The notes beneath the pieces are model-generated. The model searched no databases and had not been told where the DNA came from. It was given only the letters and a program-made list of their open reading frames with translations. From JAWKOK01 sp963765875 (GTDB lineage: Bacteria; Chloroflexota; Anaerolineae; Caldilineales; Caldilineaceae), in assembly GCA_963765875.1 (NCBI GenBank), contig CAVXYK010000006.1, forward strand, positions 641,105 to 705,104: a DNA stretch of 64,000 nucleotides, in the 5' to 3' direction. The position numbers were made by a program, and so were the translations under genes. Shown here piece after piece: positions 47,074-56,357 of the stretch. Position 1 is the first letter of the stretch. Each line of letters begins with the position of its first letter.

Positions 47074-48816
47074 CTAGCTGCCTTCAGCGCTGCACAGGTC
47101 GTGAATGTTCAGTTGAAGACGTCGACGTCCTTGCCAGATGTTGACCTCCAGTGAAAAGACAGCATCGATTCGGCAGTCGCTAGGCAGATGGCGGGCACGA
47201 TCGCCGAGATTGAAGGCGATGCCGTCGAGCACGCGACCGTTTTCAGTTTCATCAATGATCAGTTTGAGGTGCTTGCCTTTGCCGACTGTGCGTGCTTCAC
47301 GTACGCGAAGATTGCGCCCAAGCAACAGCGGCGTCGGGTTGCCCTGGCCCATCGGTTCGAGTCGGGAGAATTGTTCGGCCAGCGCCCAATCCAGTTGATC
47401 AAATTCAACCGGGGCGTCAATCGCAAGCGCCGGTCGTAGATCATCATAGGCACGCAGGTTCTGTTCGGCGAGGGAGCGTAGGGCGTCGGCAAGCTCCGGC
47501 AAGCGGGACGTCTCCACCGTGAAGCCCGCGGCTCGACTGTGGCCGCCATGGCGCACCAGCAGGCCGCTGACCTCGTCCAGCGCAATGCTTATGTCAAACT
47601 CGGGAATACTGCGGGCGCTGCCGCGTGAATGCTCGTCGGACCGCTCCACCACCACCGCAGGCCGATAGAAGCGTTCGCTCAGCTTGCCGGCGACCAGCCC
47701 GACAATGCCCGGTTGGAAGTGTTCGCTGGCAATGACGACTAGCGCCGGATCATCGTCGGGTTGCGCAGCCAGCTGCTCTTCCGCCTCGATCAACGCTGCG
47801 TCAGTGAGGAGCCGTCGCTTCTTGTTCAATGTCTCCAAGCGGGCGGCATAATCATAGGCCTCGACCGGATCGGTCGTACGCAGCATCTCATAGGCCAGCA
47901 TGCTCTCGCCAAGGCGACCGGCAGCGTTGATGCGCGGCCCCAATCCAAAGGCGATGGATGTCGAATCGATCGAGCCAGGGCGAAGGTCTGCGACCTCGAA
48001 GAGCGACTGTAGCCCCGGCCGTAGGGTCTCGTTGAGTTGGGCCAGGCCCCGCCTGACCAGCGAGCGATTCTGGCCGGACAACGGCATCATGTCGGCCACT
48101 GTGCCGATGGCGACGAGGTCAAGAAGTTGCTGTTCGGCGCTGTACGCTTCATCCGCCGAGATGGGGCTCCATTCCTGGCGTGATGTGGCGCGCAGCACAG
48201 CCTGGGCCAGCCGGTAGGCCACGCCTACGCCGGCCAAGTAGTCAAAACCGCTGGCACAATCTTTTCGCTGCGGATTGATCACGGCCAGCGCAGGCGGCAA
48301 GGTTGGCCCGACTGAGTGATGATCGGTCACGATGACGTCCAGCCCCAGTTCAACGGCTTTCTCGACCTCGTGGACGCTGCGGATGCCACAGTCGACCGTC
48401 ACAAGCAGTCCAGCCCGATCGGCGATGCGTTCAATCGCCCCGATATTGAGTCCGTAGCCCTCATCGACGCGATCGGGAATGTACGGTCCGACTCTCGCTC
48501 CACACAGCTGAAGCGCACCCACCAGCAAAGCCGTTGATGTGACGCCGTCGGCATCAAAATCGCCGTAGACACAGATGGTCTCGCCCGATTCAATCGCTTG
48601 CAGTATTCGAGTGACTGCGGGTACCATGTCGATCAGACGGTAGGGGTTTTCGACCACTGCATCATCGGCACGCAGAAAGGCAATGGCCTCAGCCGCTGAG
48701 TGCAGGCCTCGATTGTAGAGCACCTGGGCCAGCAACGGGTGCTCCGGCACGCTTTCGAGAAATGTGGTCGGTGCGGCCTCGTAAAGATTCCATCGCTTGG
48801 TCGGGGACAAGGACAT
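47074..48816 (-). CDS. recJ: Single-stranded-DNA-specific exonuclease RecJ
   Basis: 5'-to-3' exonuclease of the DHH superfamily used in mismatch and recombination repair. 580 residues from ATG 48816 (AGGA upstream). DHH motifs: CVYGDFDADGVTSTALL, VTVDCGIRS, IVTDHHSVGP and LVAIGTVADMMPLSG. DHHA1 motifs: GHSRAAGFTVETS, and the C-terminal OB part LLLGRNLRVREARTVGKGKH. The frame is open to 48942 but only the part from 48816 aligns with the family. A MITE lies immediately upstream. Confidence 0.96.
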   Translation of the reverse strand: MSLSPTKRWNLYEAAPTTFLESVPEHPLLAQVLYNRGLHSAAEAIAFLRADDAVVENPYRLIDMVPAVTRILQAIESGETICVYGDFDADGVTSTALLVGALQLCGARVGPYIPDRVDEGYGLNIGAIERIADRAGLLVTVDCGIRSVHEVEKAVELGLDVIVTDHHSVGPTLPPALAVINPQRKDCASGFDYLAGVGVAYRLAQAVLRATSRQEWSPISADEAYSAEQQLLDLVAIGTVADMMPLSGQNRSLVRRGLAQLNETLRPGLQSLFEVADLRPGSIDSTSIAFGLGPRINAAGRLGESMLAYEMLRTTDPVEAYDYAARLETLNKKRRLLTDAALIEAEEQLAAQPDDDPALVVIASEHFQPGIVGLVAGKLSERFYRPAVVVERSDEHSRGSARSIPEFDISIALDEVSGLLVRHGGHSRAAGFTVETSRLPELADALRSLAEQNLRAYDDLRPALAIDAPVEFDQLDWALAEQFSRLEPMGQGNPTPLLLGRNLRVREARTVGKGKHLKLIIDETENGRVLDGIAFNLGDRARHLPSDCRIDAVFSLEVNIWQGRRRLQLNIHDLCSAEGS

Positions 48817-48911
48817 TAAGCATTTTTCCTGGGTGGTTCGCTGCAAGGCGAAACTTCGAGATAACGTAGAGATAATCGAGACGTAGTGTCGCTCAATCAT
48901 GAAGAACGAAT

Positions 48912-49042
48912 GTCTCCACGGCAAAGAGCCTTTTCTTGACACGAATGGTCACAAATTTTCACGAATTCTGTTGTCATCCCAGAGAGAAGATTCGTGATAA
49001 TTCGTGTGAATTCGTGTCCGGATCCCTTTGTGCAGTGGATTC
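48912..49042. mobile_element. MITE-like element, copy 4
   Basis: 131 bp flanked by the direct repeat ACGAAT (48906-48911 and 49043-49048). Ends are GTCTCCACGGCAAAGAG and, inverted, GAATCCACTGCACAAAG. The interior CTTGACACGAATGGTCAC is nearly identical to copy 1 at 26974. It lies between the divergent recJ and methyltransferase genes. Confidence 0.88.
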
Positions 49043-49123
49043 ACGAATAGATTATAGACGAGGGCCGCATTCCGATCCAAAAGGGTGCAGGTCCGAGGTC
49101 ACAGGGTCAGCAGAGAGCGCGTG

Positions 49124-49957
49124 ATGAATCGCCTAGCAACCGACAGCGACTATCTCCAATATCAATATGGATCGACCGAGAAGTTGAAGATCCGGCAAGA
49201 GGCCCATCGGCTCTACAGTGAACGCAGCGACAGCTTTATGTCTTGGGTACTCGACATCGTCGAGCCCCGGTCAGGCGACACGCTGGCGGACATCGGATGT
49301 GGTCCCGGCGCCTACTACAGTGCGATCGCCCAGCTCGACGCAGGACCAAGCCTGCATGTGCTCGGCGTCGATATGTCGACGGCCATGCTGGCTGAAGCCA
49401 AGCAACGCGGCGCGGCGTCTTGCATCACCCTTGACACGATCCAGGCCGACACCCAGTGCCTGCCGCTTGCCGATGACTGCTGTCAACGTGTCATGGCCAA
49501 CCACATCCTGTATCATGTGCCGGATCAGGTAGCAGCGCTCACCGAAATGGCTCGCATTCTGTCGCCGGGTGGGCGGATCGTGCTCGCCACAAATGATGCG
49601 GGCGCAGGCCGTGTACTGGAAGATGCGCATGACACGGCAGCACTGGCGCTGGGGCTGACTTGCCCGCACGGCCTCGACGAACGTTTCAGTCTCGATCACC
49701 TCGATCTGGTACAGTCGGTCTTCCCAACCGCCCGTGTCATCGTTCGCGAAGATGCCTTTCTCTTTCCAGACAGCGACTCGGCACTGCGCTACTATGCCAC
49801 GGGTATGATTGACCGAGTCGAGCCTTTGCCCACAGACGGCAGTCACCGGGCCAAACTGTTGCCGCTGGTCCAAGCCCAACTGGACGCCATCATTGCCGAG
49901 CAAGGCGAGTTGCGTGTACCCAAGAACAGCGGCTGCTTCGTCGCCGACTTGGGCTGA
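49124..49957 (+). CDS. Class I SAM-dependent methyltransferase
   Basis: 277 residues with the SAM-binding glycine motif LADIGCGPGAYYSAIAQL, acidic VLGVDMSTAMLAEAKQ (motif II), QADTQCLPLADDCCQRVMA and LSPGGRIVLATND. It belongs to the UbiE/methyltransferase-11 type; substrate not determinable. ATG 49124 is used since the residues before it are not conserved-like. The next gene begins 14 bp after its stop, so they share a transcript. Confidence 0.88.
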   Translation: MNRLATDSDYLQYQYGSTEKLKIRQEAHRLYSERSDSFMSWVLDIVEPRSGDTLADIGCGPGAYYSAIAQLDAGPSLHVLGVDMSTAMLAEAKQRGAASCITLDTIQADTQCLPLADDCCQRVMANHILYHVPDQVAALTEMARILSPGGRIVLATNDAGAGRVLEDAHDTAALALGLTCPHGLDERFSLDHLDLVQSVFPTARVIVREDAFLFPDSDSALRYYATGMIDRVEPLPTDGSHRAKLLPLVQAQLDAIIAEQGELRVPKNSGCFVADLG

Positions 49958-49970
49958 TCGGTCGGAAATT

Positions 49971-51329
49971 ATGTCATCAACACTTGACCGCCTGCGGCGC
50001 CTGCATGGACTACGCACGCAGCGCACAGGCTCAGAACCGAAAACGCCGGATGCCGGTCTGTCAGAAGGTATGGGCGGCCACAATAGTGCACCAGCGGCCC
50101 TGTTGCCTGGTGAGATTGTGGAGAACAGCGCGGGCGCCTGCTATCTGGTGACCGAACGCTTTTCATTGCATGAGCAGCGCGGCATGCATCCGCTGGGGGC
50201 CTTGCTCCAGCAAGATCCTGCTGCGGTCGGCGCGTTCCATCCCGGTTTCGGCATCTCACGGCAGGCGGATTTCCTCAATGCAGCGTTCATTGATACCGAG
50301 ACGACGGGGCTGGGCAGCGGCGCGGGCGTCTACGCCTTCATGGTCGGCGTCGGTACATTTGAGGCGGCAGTTGAGCAGAGAGAGGACGGCGCTGAGTTTG
50401 ACTTTGTCGTACGTCAATTTTTCATGCGCAATCCCGCCGAGGAAGGGGCCATGCTCCTGGCGCTGGCCGACTTGCTCAGCCGCCACGACATGAGTGTCAC
50501 CTTCAATGGCCGCACCTTTGACCTGCCATTGTTGCGCACGCGCTATCGCCAAAACTACTGGGCGCTTTCCGGGGACTATGAGGCCATCAGCATGCTCGAT
50601 CCGGAGCGGGCGCATCTTGACCTGTTGCACCCGGCCCGGCGTCTCTGGCGTCGACGTCTCCAGAGTTGCCGGCTGATCAATCTGGAAGAGAAGATTTTGG
50701 GCCTTCATCGCAGTGACGACGACGTGCCGGGCCATCTCATTCCCCAGGTCTACATCGATTTCACACGCACCGGCAACGCCCGAGAGATTAACAATGTCTT
50801 CTACCACAACCGCGAAGACATTGTCAGCATGGTCCCCCTGGCCGAACAGTTGGCTCGTGTCCTATCCGCCGCACCGGATGAGTTGGACGAGGCTGACCTG
50901 GTAGGCGCTGATTGGTCGTCGTTGGGTCAGAGCTACGAGCAACGCGGCGACTTGACCTCTGCAGAGCGCGCCTACATACGGGCGCTTGAGCTGATCGCGG
51001 AAGACAGACCGCTCGCCGAAGCCTTTCAACGTTTGGGGCAATTGCAGAAACGCCAAGATCGCTGGGACGAGGCCACCGACACGTGGCAACGCTGGATCAC
51101 CACAGTCGCTGACAACGATCCGCACCCTTATGTCGAGTTGGCTAAATATTGCGAATGGCGATCCAAGGATCTGGAGCAGGCGGAGATGTGGACCGGCTGG
51201 GCGCTGCACAATCTGCGCAGCGCGGCCGCATGGCAACGCTCAGCCGAGTTGATCGATCAGTTGGAACACCGCCTGACACGCATCCAGCGCAAGCGAGCTT
51301 CCTCCAAGGCGGCCGGCGCCGAAGACTAG
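49971..51329 (+). CDS. YprB-like RNase H-fold exonuclease with TPR tail
   Basis: 452 residues. An N-terminal leader with GGHNSAPAALLPGEIVEN is followed by a DEDD/RNase H-like nuclease domain (DFLNAAFIDTETTGLG, LADLLSRHDMSVTFNGRTFDLPLL, EREDIVSM-like HNREDIVSMVPL), which carries the expected Asp/Glu metal ligands. After about residue 310 come tetratricopeptide-like repeats (WSSLGQSYEQRGDLTSAERAYIRALEL). The family (B. subtilis YprB) is probably a nucleic-acid exonuclease; its target is unknown. Start ATG 49971. Confidence 0.85.
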   Translation: MSSTLDRLRRLHGLRTQRTGSEPKTPDAGLSEGMGGHNSAPAALLPGEIVENSAGACYLVTERFSLHEQRGMHPLGALLQQDPAAVGAFHPGFGISRQADFLNAAFIDTETTGLGSGAGVYAFMVGVGTFEAAVEQREDGAEFDFVVRQFFMRNPAEEGAMLLALADLLSRHDMSVTFNGRTFDLPLLRTRYRQNYWALSGDYEAISMLDPERAHLDLLHPARRLWRRRLQSCRLINLEEKILGLHRSDDDVPGHLIPQVYIDFTRTGNAREINNVFYHNREDIVSMVPLAEQLARVLSAAPDELDEADLVGADWSSLGQSYEQRGDLTSAERAYIRALELIAEDRPLAEAFQRLGQLQKRQDRWDEATDTWQRWITTVADNDPHPYVELAKYCEWRSKDLEQAEMWTGWALHNLRSAAAWQRSAELIDQLEHRLTRIQRKRASSKAAGAED

Positions 51330-51835
51330 CGGCCCAGAATGGAAGCCACTGGGAAAAGCACTTCTCGTCACAGATTCACACGGATGGAAGAAGGATAAGA
51401 CACAGATGGTTTTATGATTACTCTGGACGTTTGTAAGACTTTTGTAACGTCGGATCCTTGCCCTATGGCAATCTATGACTGGTATTCGCTTTTGTTGGAG
51501 GGTCATATGAGGCCGGTCCTAGATTTCGCGTCGCCGGCATTGGCCAGATCCACTCTGGTCAGCGTACTTTTTGTGGCCAGTGCCGGAGACGTTTGAGGGA
51601 CTCAATTTCTTGGAACGGCCAAGGAACACAGAGGGCCTTGAAGCAGCCGTTTCACAAGTCAGGAACAGAACCAGCACACGGTTGGGATACAACAACAACC
51701 GGATGTTATACTCTTGCATATTCCCGTGTACAACTGCGAAAAACGACCACGCATCGGTGATCTACTGTCTGTCCCCCCTTTGACTGACTGCGAGCCGTCG
51801 TTTCAAACCAAGCGATCAGAAACCCGGAGGATTCC
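51330..51835. other. Intergenic region before SCP2/ADH genes
   Basis: 506 bp without a supported gene. CCACTGGGAAAAG near 51345 and CACAGATTCACACGGATGG near 51371 look like decayed pieces of the MITE family. TTATACT near 51708 could be a -10 box, but no matching -35 box is at good distance. GGAGGA directly precedes the SCP2 start. Confidence 0.5.
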
Positions 51836-52225
51836 ATGGCTTACATTTTTCCCAGCGCAGAGTGGACTGAGCAGTTCATGAACGCCATTAATAGCAGTGA
51901 CGCCTACGCCAGTGCAGCCAAGAACTGGGAGGGTGACATCATTCTTGTGATCGACGGCGAGGGGGGCATCTACCTCGACCTGTGGCATGGCAAGTGCCGC
52001 GAGGCGGAATATATGGGCGACCCGGACAACAAGGACGCCGAGTTCAAGATTTCCGCCCCCATGGCAAAGTGGCAGAATGTGCTGGCGAAAAAACTCGATC
52101 CCGTGCAGGGATTGGTCACCCGCCAGCTCAAGCTGGACGGCAATCTGGTCAAGATCATGAAGAGCGTCAAGGCCGCGCAGGAACTGGTTCGTTGCGCCAC
52201 GACGGTCGACACGGAGTACGCATAG
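51836..52225 (+). CDS. SCP2 sterol-binding domain protein
   Basis: 129 residues of the SCP2 lipid-transfer fold: a hydrophobic tunnel protein that carries sterols, hopanoids or acyl chains. Seen are ILVIDGEGGIYLDLWHGKCR, AEFKISAPMAKWQNVLAKKL and QLKLDGNLVKIMKSVKAAQ (the typical closing segment). ATG 51836 behind GGAGGATTCC. The alcohol dehydrogenase gene starts 3 bp after its stop. A second SCP2-like gene lies just beyond the ADH, so the three may act on one lipid alcohol or aldehyde. Confidence 0.85.
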   Translation: MAYIFPSAEWTEQFMNAINSSDAYASAAKNWEGDIILVIDGEGGIYLDLWHGKCREAEYMGDPDNKDAEFKISAPMAKWQNVLAKKLDPVQGLVTRQLKLDGNLVKIMKSVKAAQELVRCATTVDTEYA

Positions 52226-52228
52226 CCC

Positions 52229-53392
52229 ATGTGGTATTTCAGATCACCTGAAATCATCTTCGGCGAGGATGCGTTGGACGAATTCGACCATATGTCGCCA
52301 AACAAGGTGCTCATCGTCACCGATCCGGTGCTGGTTGAACTCGGCTTGGCCGAACGCGTTGTCTCTAGGCTGCCAGATGCGGAGGTGGCGACCTTCGCCG
52401 AAGTGGAGCCGGAGCCCAGTCTGGACACGGTGCGGAAAGGGGCCGCGTTTGCGACCGCCTTCCAGCCCGATCTGATTGTGGCCATCGGCGGCGGCAGCGT
52501 CATGGACGCGGGCAAGGCCATCACAATGCTCTACGAGCATCCCGAGGTCGAGTTGGAAGGGATCTCGCCCTGGCTCCCGCTGGAACCGTTCAAGGCGCGT
52601 TTTGTGGTCGTGCCCTCCACCAGTGGAACCGGCGCCGAAGCGACCATGGGCGCGGTGATCACCGACACCGAAACCCGTCGCAAGGTGGTGCCCATGCATC
52701 CGCTGATGCTGCCCTCGCTGGCGGTAGTCGACCCGTCGATGACCCAGTTTCTGCCCCCTCAGATCACGGCAGATACCGGCATGGACGTACTCACTCATGC
52801 CGTCGATGCCTACAGTTCCACGTATGGAAATGCGTTTACCGACGGTCTCTGTTTGAAAGCAACCGAAGTTGTCTTCAAGCACCTGCCGAGTGCTGTGGCC
52901 AAAGGAGCGGAAGACTTGGACGCTCGCGAGAAAATGGCCGATGCAGCGACCATTGCCGGCCTTGCCATCAATTCGGCAAACATCAACCTTTCCCACTCTT
53001 TGGGGCACGCCGTCGGGGCCTACTTCAAATTGCCTCACGGCCGCATCGTCGGCCTCATGCTGCCGTACGCCATTGAGTACATGCTCAACGGAGAAGCCGA
53101 GACGCGCTTCGTTGACCTGGCACGCATGGCGAAGCTGACACACAGCGAAGATGAGCAAGAAGGCGGCCGCTCCCTCGTTGTCGGAATCCGTTCCTTGGCC
53201 AAGGAAATCGGGCAACCGCTGAGCATTGCCGAACTCGGTATCGACCGACAAGAATTTGCTGATGCCATCGAGACACTCGAAGAATATGCGCTGTCGGATG
53301 CCTCGATCATCTGCTGCCCGCGCTCAGTCGAGATGGAAGACCTGCCAAAGCTGTTTATGTATGCGTATGAAGGCAAGTCAATCGATTTTTAG
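52229..53392 (+). CDS. Iron-containing alcohol dehydrogenase
   Basis: Group III metal-dependent ADH, 387 residues. N-terminal NAD-binding part: IVAIGGGSVMDAGKAI and VVPSTSGTGAEATMGAVI. The iron ligands are visible in TGMDVLTHAVDAYSS (Asp, His) and NLSHSLGHAVGAYFKLPHGR (His, His). It oxidises alcohols or reduces aldehydes; the chain length is unknown. ATG 52229 lies 3 bp after the SCP2 stop (translational coupling). The gene is followed by a perfect 15-bp hairpin. Confidence 0.95.
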   Translation: MWYFRSPEIIFGEDALDEFDHMSPNKVLIVTDPVLVELGLAERVVSRLPDAEVATFAEVEPEPSLDTVRKGAAFATAFQPDLIVAIGGGSVMDAGKAITMLYEHPEVELEGISPWLPLEPFKARFVVVPSTSGTGAEATMGAVITDTETRRKVVPMHPLMLPSLAVVDPSMTQFLPPQITADTGMDVLTHAVDAYSSTYGNAFTDGLCLKATEVVFKHLPSAVAKGAEDLDAREKMADAATIAGLAINSANINLSHSLGHAVGAYFKLPHGRIVGLMLPYAIEYMLNGEAETRFVDLARMAKLTHSEDEQEGGRSLVVGIRSLAKEIGQPLSIAELGIDRQEFADAIETLEEYALSDASIICCPRSVEMEDLPKLFMYAYEGKSIDF

Positions 53393-53404
53393 AAACGAGA
53401 GCTA

Positions 53405-53447
53405 GTGATTGTGGCATTGCAGCCGCTGGCCACAATGCCACAATCAC
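53405..53447. terminator. 15-bp perfect hairpin after ADH gene
   Basis: GTGATTGTGGCATTG, a 13-base loop, then the exact complement CAATGCCACAATCAC. There is no T-tract, so it is either a stabilising 3' structure or a palindromic repeat rather than a standard terminator. Confidence 0.65.
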
Positions 53448-53500
53448 CGCCCCCTATCCCCTCGGATCATCATGTTCGCCCCACACATGCCCCATCATCT

Positions 53501-53529
53501 TTGACGCCTCGAAGCGCACCCCATATAAT
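53501..53529 (+). promoter_or_regulatory. Promoter of the second SCP2-like gene
   Basis: TTGACG at 53501 and a perfect TATAAT at 53524 with 17 bp between, 42 bp before the start codon. Confidence 0.75.
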
Positions 53530-53571
53530 CCGTCTGTCTCTATTATCTCGCCAGACGGGAGTGCAAAGCGC

Positions 53572-53970
53572 ATGCCAGTTTTTGAGTCCGATCAGCAGCT
53601 CTACAGAATCATGAACGATGTTTTTCTGGAAGTCTCTTCCCGCCCGGAGAACATCGAACCGTTTGTGCGTAGCAATTTAGTGATTCGCATCCGCTTCGAC
53701 GATCCAGAGGCCGAGATTCTGGTTGATGGCCGACAGCCGCCCATGGAAGTGTTCTATGGAGAACGGCCCGGCAAATCGAACCTGGAGGTGAGCATGTCCA
53801 GCGATCTGCTCCACGATATCTGGATGGGCAATGAGAGCACCAGCGGTGCATTCTTTGGCGGACGCATCAAGACCAAAGGCAGCCTACTGAAATTGATGAA
53901 ACTGGTTGACCTCTTTCGAGAATGCGAAGCAGTCTATCCGTCGATTGCCGCCAAACACGCATTGGTCTAG
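53572..53970 (+). CDS. Second SCP2-like lipid-binding protein
   Basis: 132 residues, an SCP2-fold protein by pattern: LVIRIRFDDPEAEILVDGRQ, LEVSMSSDLLHDIWMGNEST and RIKTKGSLLKLMKLVDLFRE (the same closing segment as the first SCP2 gene, with a Lys-Gly-Ser turn). It has its own promoter. Low identity to the gene at 51836 points to an old duplication or separate origin. Role in lipid carriage is inferred. Confidence 0.75.
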   Translation: MPVFESDQQLYRIMNDVFLEVSSRPENIEPFVRSNLVIRIRFDDPEAEILVDGRQPPMEVFYGERPGKSNLEVSMSSDLLHDIWMGNESTSGAFFGGRIKTKGSLLKLMKLVDLFRECEAVYPSIAAKHALV

Positions 53971-54051
53971 CAGTTTCCCGACCATCTTTTTCAGAAACTC
54001 TCTTGCGGTCTGAAAACTGACAGAACAAATCGCGCCATTTTTTCGTCTTCT

Positions 54052-54080
54052 TTGACACTCACTAGAACAAACGTTATAAT
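54052..54080 (+). promoter_or_regulatory. Consensus promoter of dnaG-rpoD
   Basis: A perfect TTGACA at 54052 and a perfect TATAAT at 54075 with the ideal 17-bp spacer. This is the strongest promoter in the window by sequence and drives the primase-sigma pair. Confidence 0.88.
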
Positions 54081-54204
54081 CCACGCTGCTCGGTTGAGTA
54101 TGCTGATAGCTGCGTCAATGGTAGCATCACAGCTGCCAACAGGCTAGTTGTCGTCAGATCCGCCAAAGCCGGGCAACCGCCGTTCATCGCTAGAGCGAAC
54201 CCAA

Positions 54205-56301
54205 ATGACTGTTGTTGAGGAAATCAAAGAACGCGTCGACCTGATTGAACTGGTCTCGCGCTATACGCCGCTCAAGAAGGCCGGCTCCACGTACAAGGGC
54301 AATTGTCCGTTCCATACGGAGCGGACACCCAGCTTTGTTGTCTATCCGGACTCAGGAAACTGGCACTGCTTTGGCGCCTGTGCCACAGGCGGCGATGCAT
54401 TCAGCTTCTTGATGAAGAAGGAGAACCTTGATTTCCGTGAGGCCCTGGAGATGTTGGCCCAGGAAGTCGGCGTGGAACTGGATCAGAACAGAGACGATCC
54501 CCAGCGGCAGAAACGGACGCTACTCTTTGAGATCAATCAAGCGGCGTCGGACTATTTTCACGGCCTGCTTCTGAACCATCAAGGGGCGGAGGTTGCACGG
54601 GCGTACCTGGAACGAAGGCAGATCGACGAGAAAACGACGGAACAATTTCAGCTCGGCTATGCGTTGGACGCATGGAGCGGGCTAATGGACCATCTGAGTA
54701 GCCGCGGATACAGTGTCGAAGACCAGTTTGCCGCCGGCATGCTCAAGCACAATGAACAGCGCAACAGCTACTACGACGCCTTCCGCGGGCGGCTGATCAT
54801 TCCGATTCGAAACCGGCAGGGCCGAGTGATCGGTTTTGGCGGTCGCGTTCTCGGTGACGGCGTGCCCAAGTATCTTAATACGTCCGAAACGCCGCTCTTC
54901 CACAAGTCAAGTGTCGTCTACGGACTAGATCTGGCCCATCGCAGCATTGCGGACCAGGATAAGGCGATCATTGTCGAAGGCTACATGGATGTCATCGCCG
55001 CCCACCAGTTTGGCTACAACAACGTAGTGGCCTGCATGGGCACGGCGGTCACCGAAGACCAGTTGCATGCACTGGAACGATACACGAACAACTACGTATT
55101 GGCATTGGATGCAGACGCAGCCGGCCAACAGGCCACCCTACGAGCCCTGAGTCAAGCGCGACAGGCGCTGGCCCGAGTCCAGAAACCGAGGGTGACGCCG
55201 AGCGGCCGAATGCAGATGGAAGAACGTCTGGCAGCCAATCTGTTCATTACATCCATGCCGCCCGGACGTGATCCGGATGACGTGATTCGAAAGGACCCGA
55301 ACGAATGGGCGCAGTTCGTCGAAAATGCGCTTCCGCTGGTAGACTTCTACTTCCGGGTCGTTTCCAGTCAGGTCGATCTTGACACGGCACAGGGTAAAGC
55401 AGCGGCCGTTTCGCAGTTGGTATCGCTGATTGCTGAACTGGGCGATGAGATTGAGCAGCAGCACTACACTCAAGAACTGAGCCGTCTGGTCAAAGTTGAC
55501 GAACGCACGATCTCGGATCGTGTTCAGGCGGCGGCAAAAGCCATCCGGGTCACCGGGCGGCCACTGTCACCGGCGACCGGCCGCCAGAGAGGCGCCGGAC
55601 CTACATCAGGAAGTTCTAGGGTTGACATCAATGCAGAGCCGCCGCCTTTTCCAGGCGGGCTTGCAGAAGAGGAGCGAGACCCAGGGCCCTATACGGAATA
55701 CCCGTCGCAGACCGAGCTCAACCAGGATCAAACGCCAGGACACAGAAAACCGTCCAATCTTGTTGGGGGAAGTCCCCACGAGGAGCATCTACTGTCCATC
55801 GTGTTGCAGGACCCGGATCTACTGATCTGGCTCGCCGGCGCAACGGACAAGTTAGAGATTGAACCGTTGTCGACGCCAGATTTGCAGAGTGTGGAAAACC
55901 AGGCGATATTGCTGCAACTGAAGCGATTCATTAGTTCCGATGAACCATGGGATCCTGAAATCTTTCAGGATGAATTAAGCGAGCACGTTCACGGACGCTT
56001 TGCAGAGTTGGTGGCATACGGCGCCAAGTTGCCGACAAGTGCGACTGATGCGCTACGCGAAGATATGGCGAAAACATTGGTGCGCATTCGGCTCCAACGG
56101 CTCCAAGCGCAGACAACCAATATTCGCTATTTGCTGGACGAAGCGCAACAGCGTGGCGATTTCGAATCCGTGCGTAGCTTTGGAGCCAATATCGATCAAT
56201 ATGTGCGAGAACGCTCGCATCTCGAGCAGAAGCAGCCACGGATCGGAGAGATTCTCTTCGACCGTGGCGGAAAGCACCGGAACGGAGTCACGGTACGGTA
56301 G
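54205..56301 (+). CDS. dnaG: DNA primase
   Basis: Makes RNA primers for replication. 698 residues from ATG 54205 (MTVVEEIKERVDLIELVSRY); the frame is open from a TTG at 54148, but the family starts here. Zinc-finger CPFHTERTPSF and WHCFGACATGGDAF. Toprim catalytic acids in AIIVEGYMDVIAAHQ and LALDADAAGQQA. Linker residues 440-540 are low complexity (Pro, Gln, Gly). The C-terminal helicase-binding helical part runs to the end. It is 57 bp before rpoD. Confidence 0.96.
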   Translation: MTVVEEIKERVDLIELVSRYTPLKKAGSTYKGNCPFHTERTPSFVVYPDSGNWHCFGACATGGDAFSFLMKKENLDFREALEMLAQEVGVELDQNRDDPQRQKRTLLFEINQAASDYFHGLLLNHQGAEVARAYLERRQIDEKTTEQFQLGYALDAWSGLMDHLSSRGYSVEDQFAAGMLKHNEQRNSYYDAFRGRLIIPIRNRQGRVIGFGGRVLGDGVPKYLNTSETPLFHKSSVVYGLDLAHRSIADQDKAIIVEGYMDVIAAHQFGYNNVVACMGTAVTEDQLHALERYTNNYVLALDADAAGQQATLRALSQARQALARVQKPRVTPSGRMQMEERLAANLFITSMPPGRDPDDVIRKDPNEWAQFVENALPLVDFYFRVVSSQVDLDTAQGKAAAVSQLVSLIAELGDEIEQQHYTQELSRLVKVDERTISDRVQAAAKAIRVTGRPLSPATGRQRGAGPTSGSSRVDINAEPPPFPGGLAEEERDPGPYTEYPSQTELNQDQTPGHRKPSNLVGGSPHEEHLLSIVLQDPDLLIWLAGATDKLEIEPLSTPDLQSVENQAILLQLKRFISSDEPWDPEIFQDELSEHVHGRFAELVAYGAKLPTSATDALREDMAKTLVRIRLQRLQAQTTNIRYLLDEAQQRGDFESVRSFGANIDQYVRERSHLEQKQPRIGEILFDRGGKHRNGVTVR

Positions 56302-56357
56302 ATTGATACCGAGCACTAGTTAGTCTGCGAAAATTCCTTAACGGGAAAAGGAGATAA

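Noticed and set aside
51330..51835. A riboswitch or structured RNA before the SCP2 gene
   Set aside because: I could not find a known core motif or a convincing terminator/antiterminator pair.
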